Shown piece after piece: positions 42,233 through 49,078 of a stretch of 52,179 nt of DNA; the stretch's first letter is position 1; each line of letters begins with the position of its first letter. Location: contig DKRJ01000022.1 of NCBI GenBank assembly GCA_002472145.1, forward strand, positions 1 through 52,179. Direction: 5' to 3'. Made by a program: the position numbers and the translations under genes. Source of the stretch: Clostridiales bacterium UBA7285 (GTDB taxonomy: Bacteria; Bacillota; Clostridia; Peptostreptococcales; Anaerovoracaceae). The notes beneath the pieces were generated by a model that saw only the letters and a list, made by a program, of their open reading frames with translations, ran no database searches and was not told the DNA's origin.

Positions 42233-42648
42233 CAGGACAATCCCAAAAGACTGGTGTTTTTACTTACATCCAGCGTTGTCAACTGGTTGTCATTGCACCA
42301 CAGTACCAGAAGTGCGGTATTTTTGCTGACATCCAGCGCTTCAAGCCGGTTATCCTGACAGTGCAATATCCTTAATGCTGTGAAATACTCCACACCCTTG
42401 AGGTTCGCGATACTCTTTTTCGAGACGTCGATCTCTGTTGCGCTATTGATCTCCGTTGTCGACAGTGATCCGTTTTTATCTGCATCGAAGTTGTCCTTTA
42501 CGTACGTACGGAAATTACTATCCGGAAAGTTCGTATCGTTAATAGCGACGTCCCCGTCAGCATACGCTTTAGGCGTGATACCGGGCATGACCAGAAGTGC
42601 GGATGCCATGAGCAGGGCAAGGGAAAGCGATAAAATCTTCCGTCTCAA
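42109..42648 (-). pseudogene. Leucine-rich-repeat surface protein, truncated
   Basis: From a TTG start (42648, AAAGGA upstream) it encodes a signal peptide cut near AYA-DG (residue 30), an EF-hand-like loop (DADKNGSLSTTE, 55-66) and leucine-rich repeats with the 21-residue period (LDVSKNTALLVLWCNDNQLT). After CHNN at 140-143 the repeat pattern stops, and the last 36 residues are translated antisense to the membrane protein gene. Such proteins normally go on with many more repeats and an anchor. So the 3' part was lost at a joint near 42220. Confidence 0.75.
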
Positions 42649-42917
42649 TTTGTTTCCTTTCGCTGTTTTACTCCTTCCGTCGGCTGCAAGACAATTATTA
42701 TTACCTTGCGGATTGTAAAATTGAGTTGAACATGTAATAAGAAAAGTCCATATGGCACCTCTTTGGCAAAATGAAAGGAAGTAAACCCCTTCACAATGAG
42801 GACAACCCTACGAATCACTTGCATTATAACATAATAAATTCGACAAACTGGACTGATTTCGATGAAAAATGCAAAAATACCGTATTTTCCAATAACTTCA
42901 GCGCGGCTCCCGCACCT
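42649..42917. other. Intergenic stretch, no gene seen
   Basis: 269 A+T-rich bases between the start of the leucine-rich-repeat gene and the end of the amidohydrolase gene. It should hold the promoter of the former. I see no clear hairpin terminator or repeat. Confidence 0.5.
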
Positions 42918-44105
42918 TCAGCACATCCCCAGCAGCTTCAGCGCCGCCAAAGTCTCCACCGCGATGCCGGTCTTCATGGCTTCTTCGCTCGGTGCGAAGT
43001 GCTCATTATGTAATGCGTAGACAGGCGCGCCTGGTTCGGTGACGCCGATATTGAAATAACAGCCTTTTACGGCCTTCGTGAAGAAGGCGAAATCATCGCC
43101 TCCGAGCGAAGGCTCTTTCATTGTCGCCACACTGTCCGGACCGAAAAGTTCCGCGGCGCTTTCCTTTACTATGTCTGTCACTTCGTCGTCGTTGATCAGA
43201 GCGGGATATCCGTCCGAAGCCCAGATGACCTCCGCGCTCCCGCCGTAGCCGGACGCGACGCCCGCTATCAACTCCTCGAAGCGCTTTTTGTTAGCGTCCA
43301 TGACCTCAGGCGTGAGAGCGCGCATCGTTCCGCGCATCTCCACCTCGCCCGCGACGATATTGGCAGCAGTGCCCGCCTTGATCGTACCGATCGTCACTAT
43401 GACAGGCGTAGTAGGAGCGTTGAAACGGCTGGAAAGCGTCTGAAGCGAGAGGACGATGTCGCTTGCCATCACTATCGCGTCGACACCGAGATCCGGGTGT
43501 GCGCCGTGGCAGCTTCTGCCGTGCACGAGCAGATTGAAACCCTGAGTTTGTGCGTTCATCGGCCCGTAGCAGAGAACCGTCGTACCCGGCGCATGATACG
43601 GATCGACGTGAAGCGCGATGACGGCTTCCACGCGGGGATCTTCCAGGGCGCCCTCCTTTATCATCCTCTCGGCGCCGCCGACCGTCTCTTCAGCAGGCTG
43701 GAAAAACAGCTTTACTGCGCCGCCCGCGGCGTCGATCTCGCTCTCGAGCGATTTCAGCAGCATACCCGTGCCTAGCAGTATGGAAGTGTGCATGTCGTGG
43801 CCGCAGGCGTGCATCACGCCGGTGGTCTTTGATGCGTATTCCAGACCGGTGCACTCGGTGACAGGCAGCGCGTCCATATCCGCACGGATCCCGACAGCGC
43901 GCGAGCCGTGCCCGATCTGCGCGACGATCCCGTACCCCGCGACGCCGCTCCTGTAAGGGATGCCGAGCTTATCCAGGACCCTGCAGACGTACGCGGACGT
44001 GTTTTGTTCGTGCTCGCCGAGTTCCGGATGAGAATGCAGATAGCGCCTGATCTCAACGACTTCAGGAAATACGCGCGCAGTCTCTTTTTTGATGTCGATA
44101 TTCAT
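42918..44105 (-). CDS. M20 family amidohydrolase
   Basis: 395 residues, dizinc M20D peptidase/deacylase. Zinc-binding motifs: RADMDALP, HACGHDMHTS, FQPAEETVGGAERM, then a dimerisation domain (GRSCHGAHPDLGVDAI), and SLGGDDFAFF near the C-terminus. Relatives remove N-acyl groups from amino acids or cut indole-acetyl or aminobenzoyl conjugates. It is transcribed away from the D-aminopeptidase operon and shares its intergenic region. The ATG at 44105 follows GGAGG. Confidence 0.93.
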   Translation of the reverse strand: MNIDIKKETARVFPEVVEIRRYLHSHPELGEHEQNTSAYVCRVLDKLGIPYRSGVAGYGIVAQIGHGSRAVGIRADMDALPVTECTGLEYASKTTGVMHACGHDMHTSILLGTGMLLKSLESEIDAAGGAVKLFFQPAEETVGGAERMIKEGALEDPRVEAVIALHVDPYHAPGTTVLCYGPMNAQTQGFNLLVHGRSCHGAHPDLGVDAIVMASDIVLSLQTLSSRFNAPTTPVIVTIGTIKAGTAANIVAGEVEMRGTMRALTPEVMDANKKRFEELIAGVASGYGGSAEVIWASDGYPALINDDEVTDIVKESAAELFGPDSVATMKEPSLGGDDFAFFTKAVKGCYFNIGVTEPGAPVYALHNEHFAPSEEAMKTGIAVETLAALKLLGMC

Positions 44106-44161
44106 TTTCCGCCTCCCGGGAATCAACTTCGTTTGCTTGCCGCTTTTATCTTATCACCTGC

Positions 44162-44236
44162 GCGGCGCGGAGACAATTCACCTTAAGCGGCGCGGAGACA
44201 ATTCACCAGCGGGGCCAGGAGACAATTCACCATCGT
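44162..44236. repeat. 25 bp tandem repeat, three copies
   Basis: Three units of GCGGCGCGGAGACAATTCAC type (44162-44186, 44187-44211, 44212-44236) in the divergent intergenic region; all keep GGAGACAATTCACC. Confidence 0.92.
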
Positions 44237-44258
44237 GGCGCGGGAAGGCGCTTTTTGT

Positions 44259-44286
44259 TTGCACTCCCCGGCGGATGGAATATAAT
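44259..44286 (+). promoter_or_regulatory. Promoter of the D-amino-acid operon
   Basis: TTGCAC (44259-44264), 16 bases, TATAAT (44281-44286). It precedes the D-aminopeptidase gene. Confidence 0.78.
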
Positions 44287-44369
44287 GAAATCAAAGCAGA
44301 TACGTATCACTCGGTCCCCAAACCCGCACGTGCGGGAAGCGGCGCAGGATTATGAAAAGGAGTACGGAA

Positions 44370-45176
44370 ATGAGAGTTTACATCAGCGCGGATATCGAAG
44401 GCGTCACGGACGTCACGATCTGGGAAGAAACCGAACGCGGAGGCAAAGGATACGACAGGGCGTGCGAGCAGATGACCGCGGAAGTCGCGGCGGCCTGCAG
44501 AGGCGCTTTTGCCGGGGGAGCGGATGAGATAGTTGTAAAGGATGCGCACGACAGCGCTTTGAACCTCATCCACGAGAAACTCCCGCGCGGCGTGAAACTC
44601 ATCAGGGCATGGTGTTCGAGCAAAGATTCCATGGTCGCGTGCGTCGATCAGGGCTTTGACGTCGCGTTCTTTACGGGATATCACTCTGAGGGCGGCAGCG
44701 ACGCGAATCCTCTCGCGCACACGATGACCCACACCGACATTTACCTGACAAAAATCAACGGGCACAGAGTCTCCGAGATGGAGATCAACGCTTTGATCTG
44801 CGCTAAATACGACGTTCCGGTCGCGCTCGTGACGGGCGATAAAGGGCTTTGCGTAACGGCTGCGGAACTGATCGAGGGCGTCCACACTGTGCCGGTGAAG
44901 AGCGGCATCGCGTCCGCGACGTTCAACATGCATCCTCTCGACGCAATCGAGCTCATAGAGGAAGAAGCAAAAAAGGCGATCATCGACTTCAAGGCAGGCA
45001 GGGTCAAGCCGCTGGACCTTCCGGAAAAGCCTGTCCTGGAACTGACGTACAGAGAGCATTCGTTCGCGAAGGCGGCGCTGAACTATCCGGGCGTCGTGCA
45101 GGTCGATCCTTATACCGTAAGATACGAGGCGAAAAACTTCGACGACCTGCTCACGGCTTACAGGTTCATTCACTGA
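44370..45176 (+). CDS. dppA: D-aminopeptidase DppA (M55 family)
   Basis: 268 residues of the zinc peptidase family M55, whose founder removes D-Ala from D-Ala-D-Ala and similar D-peptides as a decamer. Metal ligand motifs: ISADIEGVTDV at the start, KDAHDSALN, FTGYHSEGG and HTMTHTD. The ATG at 44370 follows AAGGAG; an in-frame ATG 18 bases upstream is less likely. First gene of a run with the S58 peptidase, the racemase and dtd. Confidence 0.94.
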   Translation: MRVYISADIEGVTDVTIWEETERGGKGYDRACEQMTAEVAAACRGAFAGGADEIVVKDAHDSALNLIHEKLPRGVKLIRAWCSSKDSMVACVDQGFDVAFFTGYHSEGGSDANPLAHTMTHTDIYLTKINGHRVSEMEINALICAKYDVPVALVTGDKGLCVTAAELIEGVHTVPVKSGIASATFNMHPLDAIELIEEEAKKAIIDFKAGRVKPLDLPEKPVLELTYREHSFAKAALNYPGVVQVDPYTVRYEAKNFDDLLTAYRFIH

Positions 45177-45248
45177 AAAATCAATGCCGGGCGGCCAAAG
45201 CATCTCAGGCGCCGACGGCCCGTCCGACGTGATCCGAAGGAGATAAAA

Positions 45249-46391
45249 ATGGGATTACCCGAATCGAGCGGATTCAACCTTCACAGCAATTTCAAAAGCG
45301 GCAGGCGCGATAAGATAACGGACGTACCAGGAGTGCGCGTCGCGAACGTGACTTTGACGGGTGGCAGCGGCGATGAGGCCGTAAATACTGGCGTTACCGC
45401 GATACTGCCGCACACGTGGAATCTCTTCCGCGAAAAAGTCGCCGCCGGGTGCGCCGTCATAAACGGCTTCGGCAAGAGCGCCGGCCTGATCCAGATCGCG
45501 GAGCTCGGCACGATCGAGACTCCGATCATCATGACGAACACATTTTCTGTCGGTACAGCGTCCACCGCTTTGATCAGGTATATGCTCGAACAAAACAAAG
45601 ACATCGGCGTTTCGACGTCGACTGTGAACCCGGTCGTGACAGAGTGCAACGACGGAGGGCTGAACGATATCAGGGGTTTCCACGTGACTGAGGAAGACGT
45701 TCTGGAAGCGCTCCGGAAAGCGGAAGAATCGGGTGAGGAGTTCGAGGAAGGCGCGGTCGGAGGCGGACGCGGCATGCGCTGCCTGGGCTTCAAGGGCGGC
45801 ATCGGATCGGCTTCGCGTGTCCTGACTCTCGACGGAGAGGGATATACGGTCGGGTCGATCGTAATGGCTAACTTCGGCAGCGCGAAGCATCTCACCGTCG
45901 GAGGAGTCCACCTGGGCGAGGAACTTCAGGGCGGCGGCGAGGCGGGCGGAGCCTCGGACGCCGGGCGGAAAGCCGATGCGTCCGGCGGAGCCTCGGACGC
46001 TGCGCGGAAAGCCGATGCGCCTGCTTCACGCGATAAGGGCTCTATCATCATGGTCGTCGGAACGGACGTTCCGCTCTCCTCTCGCCAGCTCGACCGCGTC
46101 TCGCGGAGAGCCGCCATATCGCTCGGGCGCTGCGGTTCGTACATGGGAAACGGCTCCGGAGACATATGCATAACTTTTTCGACGGCGAACAAGATCAGCC
46201 ACTACAGCGAAAAGAAGATAATCGAGTACCGCGCGCTATATGAGGACGCTCTGGACGACGTTTTCGAGGCGGCCGTAGAGGCGATCGAAGAATCCATAAT
46301 CAGCGCGCTCTGGCACGCGGAGACCGTGACGGGCGTGAGGGGGAACACAGCAGTCTCCCTGCGCGACAGCATGCGGGCCGTGGCGAAATGA
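45249..46391 (+). CDS. S58 family peptidase (DmpA/BapA type)
   Basis: 380 residues of the self-cleaving DmpA family, N-terminal nucleophile hydrolases that act on D-amino acid or beta-amino acid peptides. Features: KITDVPGVRVANVTL, GVTAILPH, INGFGKSAGL, STVNPVVTECND, and the nucleophile Ser265 at the G-S junction of RDKGSIIMVVGTD, where the chain is cut into two subunits. The C-terminus has GNGSGDICITFST. Just before the cut site lies a 13-residue repeat (GGASDAGRKADAS) that lengthens the linker. Its 3' end with the stop is repeated in tandem. Confidence 0.93.
   Translation: MGLPESSGFNLHSNFKSGRRDKITDVPGVRVANVTLTGGSGDEAVNTGVTAILPHTWNLFREKVAAGCAVINGFGKSAGLIQIAELGTIETPIIMTNTFSVGTASTALIRYMLEQNKDIGVSTSTVNPVVTECNDGGLNDIRGFHVTEEDVLEALRKAEESGEEFEEGAVGGGRGMRCLGFKGGIGSASRVLTLDGEGYTVGSIVMANFGSAKHLTVGGVHLGEELQGGGEAGGASDAGRKADASGGASDAARKADAPASRDKGSIIMVVGTDVPLSSRQLDRVSRRAAISLGRCGSYMGNGSGDICITFSTANKISHYSEKKIIEYRALYEDALDDVFEAAVEAIEESIISALWHAETVTGVRGNTAVSLRDSMRAVAK
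45945..46022 (+). repeat. 39 bp in-frame tandem repeat in the S58 peptidase
   Basis: Two 39-bp units (45945-45983, 45984-46022) encode GGASDAGRKADAS and GGASDAARKADAP. They lie directly before the autocleavage site, in a part that is removed from the fold or exposed in the family. Confidence 0.9.
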
Positions 46392-46445
46392 CGGGCCGCG
46401 GCGTTGTGCCGGGCCGCGGCGGAATGACGATCCGCGGCGGTTCTG
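46374..46445. repeat. 18 bp tandem repeat, four copies, over the S58 peptidase stop
   Basis: Four units of CGGGCCGCGGCGGAATGA type (starts 46374, 46392, 46410, 46428). The first unit is the last six codons of the gene, TGA included. Confidence 0.92.
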
Positions 46446-46488
46446 CCTGCCCCGGCGCATGCAGGAATAACAGGAAGGAGGGCATCGT

Positions 46489-47193
46489 ATGCTCGGAATA
46501 ATCGGCGGTATGGGGCCGGCGGCCTCATCGCTCTTTTACGATATGATAACGGAGAAGACGCAGGCGGAGAGAGATCAGGACAATCTCGACCTGATACTGA
46601 TCAGCCACGCGTCGATGGACGACCGCACCGAGGCGATACTCTCGGGCGATGAGAAGAGGATGAACGCTCTGGCGGAGAACCTGAAAAAAGACGCTTTGCT
46701 GCTTGCGTCGGCAGGGGTGAGCGACATAGTCGTGACCTGCAACACGGCGCACTATTTCATAGATATGATCGCTCCTGAAGTTCCGGTCCCGTTCATCCAT
46801 ATGATACGCGAGACTGCCCGGCGCGTCGGCCAGAAAGTTCCCGGCGGCAAAGTCGCCATCCTGGCCACTGACGGGACGATCCGCACCGAACTGTATCAAA
46901 AAGAACTGACGCGCGCGGGGGTCGTTCCGTACATCCCGACCGACGACACTCAGAAACTCGTCATGCACGAGATATACGACTGCGTCAAAGCCGGAAAGCG
47001 CTCCGACAGGGCGGCGTGTTTCCTGATCGATCACGAACTGCAGGTGGAGGAATGCGACGCTGCCGTTCTCGCCTGCACCGAGCTTTCCGTCATGCGCCGC
47101 GAGTTGAATCTGAGCGATTACTATTTCGACCCGATGGATATAGCCGCGGACGCGTGCATCGAATTCGCCCGCGCACACGGAGAGATCAAATGA
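46489..47193 (+). CDS. Aspartate/glutamate racemase family protein
   Basis: 234 residues, PLP-independent two-base racemase. Both catalytic cysteines are present: C84 in TCNTAHYF and C196 in ACTELSV. The start MLGIIGGMGPAAS is typical of the aspartate racemase (RacD) branch; the exact amino acid is uncertain. It overlaps dtd by four bases (ATGA), so the two are coupled. AGGAAGGAGG precedes the ATG. Confidence 0.92.
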   Translation: MLGIIGGMGPAASSLFYDMITEKTQAERDQDNLDLILISHASMDDRTEAILSGDEKRMNALAENLKKDALLLASAGVSDIVVTCNTAHYFIDMIAPEVPVPFIHMIRETARRVGQKVPGGKVAILATDGTIRTELYQKELTRAGVVPYIPTDDTQKLVMHEIYDCVKAGKRSDRAACFLIDHELQVEECDAAVLACTELSVMRRELNLSDYYFDPMDIAADACIEFARAHGEIK

Positions 47194-47657
47194 GATTTGT
47201 CATACAGCGCGTCTCGTCGGCTTCAGTCGACGTTGACGGAAAGACGATAGGGAAAATCGGCAGAGGCTTTCTGGTCCTGATCGGCGTCTGCGACGAAGAC
47301 ACCGAAGAGACATGCGCAAAAATGGTCAAAAAGATGCTCGGGCTGCGGATCTTTCCCGACAGCGAGGGGAAAACGAATCTGGATCTCGACGCCGTAGACG
47401 GAGAGGTGCTTTTGATATCCCAGTTCACGCTTTACGCGGACTGCAGGCACGGCAACCGCCCGAGTTTCATAAAAGCCGGCTCGCCCGATCACGCGGAGAA
47501 ACTTTACGATCACATCTGCTCTCTCTGCTCGTCGGCGCTCGGCGAAAAGAACGGAAAAAACCGCGCCGAGAGAGGTTCCTTCGGCGCGGATATGAAAGTC
47601 AGCCTCGTGAACGACGGACCGTTCACCATAGTCCTAGACTCGGAAGACTTGAGATAA
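47190..47657 (+). CDS. dtd: D-aminoacyl-tRNA deacylase
   Basis: 155 residues. Removes D-amino acids wrongly loaded on tRNA. Signatures: MRFVIQRVSSASV start, LLISQFTLYADC, and NDGPFTIVLD in place of the usual NxGPVT, so Val is Phe here. The ATG overlaps the TGA of the racemase. In this operon it would protect translation from the D-amino acids released or made by the neighbours. Confidence 0.95.
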   Translation: MRFVIQRVSSASVDVDGKTIGKIGRGFLVLIGVCDEDTEETCAKMVKKMLGLRIFPDSEGKTNLDLDAVDGEVLLISQFTLYADCRHGNRPSFIKAGSPDHAEKLYDHICSLCSSALGEKNGKNRAERGSFGADMKVSLVNDGPFTIVLDSEDLR

Positions 47658-47744
47658 GTATTCCCCATACCCCATAACGCGTCTCCTGGTTCTGAAAGTG
47701 ACAGCCTTCGATTCGGTTTTATCACATTTCCGCGGCAAAAATAT

Positions 47745-47774
47745 TTGACCGTGAATGTATTCATGTGCTATAAT
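47745..47774 (+). promoter_or_regulatory. tRNA-Val promoter
   Basis: TTGACC (47745-47750), 18 bases, TATAAT (47769-47774). The tRNA begins 20 bases after the -10 box. Confidence 0.85.
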
Positions 47775-47793
47775 CAAAATCTGCAAGCGCTTC

Positions 47794-47869
47794 GGTCCAT
47801 TAGCTCAGCTGGGAGAGCGTCTGGGTGACAACCAGAAGGTCATTGGTTCAAGTCCAATATGGGCCACCA
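47794..47869 (+). tRNA. tRNA-Val (anticodon GAC)
   Basis: A 76-base cloverleaf: acceptor GGTCCAT / ATGGGCC, D arm GCTC...GAGC, anticodon arm TCTGG-GTGACAA-CCAGA with GAC at 34-36, T arm ATTGG-TTCAAGT-CCAAT. The 3' CCA is encoded. It reads GUC and GUU codons. Confidence 0.95.
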
Positions 47870-47876
47870 AAGGAAG

Positions 47877-47906
47877 ATCCGGGATGACGATTCCCGGATT
47901 TTTTAT
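47877..47906 (+). terminator. tRNA-Val terminator
   Basis: ATCCGGGA / TCCCGGAT, an 8-bp stem with a 7-base loop and TTTTTTAT. The tRNA is a single-gene transcript. Confidence 0.9.
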
Positions 47907-47910
47907 TTGT

Positions 47911-47938
47911 TTGCCAAAACGCCCGTATCATATATAAT
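47911..47938 (+). promoter_or_regulatory. cdsA promoter
   Basis: TTGCCA (47911-47916), 16 bases, TATAAT (47933-47938). Confidence 0.7.
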
Positions 47939-47976
47939 TTAAGTTGATATGCCGAATGATATCAACGGAGGGACAG

Positions 47977-48792
47977 ATGCTTAAAACCAGAGTGAAGACC
48001 GCTGTCGTCATAGTTCTTGTCGCGATCCCGATTTTTATCTTTGCCGAGACGCCTTACGTGATGAGCACGCTCGGCGCGATCCTGAGCCTCGCGGCGGTCT
48101 ACGAGATATATCACGCCTACGAGGAACTGAAGCAATTCGCTTTGATCGCCGTATCCTGCGCCGCCGCTGTAGTATTCCCGTACCTGCATTTTGACGCCTA
48201 TACGACGGTCCTGGGCATAGCGCTCCCGCTTTTTGCGGCACTCTTCCTCATCCGAATGGCGAGGATGGACGCGCCGGTCAGATACACGAAGCTGAAATCT
48301 CTCACGGAGACGGTCGCGATAGCTCTGTTTTTCGCGTCTTTCTCGTATATGATACTTCTGGAGCACGGTAAACTGTACTTTATGATGACGGTATTCGTCT
48401 GCGCAGTCTCCGATGTCTTCCAGTACTTCGCCGGACGCAGGTTCGGACGCGCGAAAATGGCGCCGGAGGTCAGCCCGCATAAGACTGTGGAAGGAGCGTT
48501 CGGAGGGATCGTCGGCGCGGTCCTGGTGGCTCTGCTGTTCTCTGCGCTCGTATTTGCCGCGACGGGGACGGCAGCAAACGTTCCGGGCGTCGTGATCTAC
48601 GCGATACTAGCCTCCGAGGTCGGGATGGTCGGAGACCTTTCCATGTCGGTCATCAAAAGATTGAACGGCGTAAAGGACTACAGCAATCTGCTCCCGGGCC
48701 ACGGCGGGATACTCGACAGGTTCGACAGCCAGCTTCTCGTGGCGCCGTTCACGCTTTTGTTCGTGATGTACGTCAATCCTCTGTTCGTGTAG
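47977..48792 (+). CDS. cdsA: Phosphatidate cytidylyltransferase
   Basis: Makes CDP-diacylglycerol, the precursor of all phospholipids, in the membrane. 271 residues with about 7-8 membrane segments and the C-terminal signature SEVGMVGDLSMSVIKRLNGV and KDYSNLLPGHGGILDRFDS. The ATG at 47977 follows GGAGGGA; an in-frame start 33 bases upstream has no binding site. Its usual neighbours (uppS, dxr, rseP) are absent. The last codons and TAG are duplicated downstream. Confidence 0.95.
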   Translation: MLKTRVKTAVVIVLVAIPIFIFAETPYVMSTLGAILSLAAVYEIYHAYEELKQFALIAVSCAAAVVFPYLHFDAYTTVLGIALPLFAALFLIRMARMDAPVRYTKLKSLTETVAIALFFASFSYMILLEHGKLYFMMTVFVCAVSDVFQYFAGRRFGRAKMAPEVSPHKTVEGAFGGIVGAVLVALLFSALVFAATGTAANVPGVVIYAILASEVGMVGDLSMSVIKRLNGVKDYSNLLPGHGGILDRFDSQLLVAPFTLLFVMYVNPLFV

Positions 48793-48839
48793 ACGCGGGA
48801 TGGACGCGGGCCCGCTGTTCGTGTAGACACGGGATGGAC
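48781..48839. repeat. 34 bp offset duplication of the cdsA 3' end
   Basis: CTGTTCGTGTAGACGCGGGA (from 48781) and CTGTTCGTGTAGACACGGGA (from 48815) with ATGGAC after each. The first copy holds the cdsA stop TAG at 48790. Confidence 0.92.
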
Positions 48840-48898
48840 TTTGATTTTAAGCCGGAATAAACGCGCTGGAAATAAATGGGAAATATGGAAAATATTTC

Positions 48899-48927
48899 TT
48901 GACAGGGGAACAATCTAAAGATAAACT
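48899..48927 (+). promoter_or_regulatory. Promoter of the adhesin gene
   Basis: TTGACA (48899-48904), 17 bases, TAAACT (48922-48927). Confidence 0.7.
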
Positions 48928-48990
48928 GATATCGTAAAAAAGTGCAGGCAGAAACGCGGATGAAGCGGATAAACAGGCTGACGCATGCGG

Positions 48991-49018
48991 CGGCACCCGG
49001 AAGGGCGCCGTTTTTTTT
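48991..49018 (+). terminator. Terminator or attenuator in the adhesin leader
   Basis: CGGCACCC / GGGCGCCG with one mismatch and a GGAA loop, followed by eight T. It lies between the adhesin promoter and its gene, 61 bases before the ATG, so it may act as an attenuator. A 25-codon frame (48960-49037, starting MKRINRLTHAA) runs across it but has only a weak binding site. Confidence 0.75.
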
Positions 49019-49078
49019 ATGCTCCGGGCGGGGGTGAAGGATCTGACGCGATGGCAACACGATAAGGAGGCAGGATTT

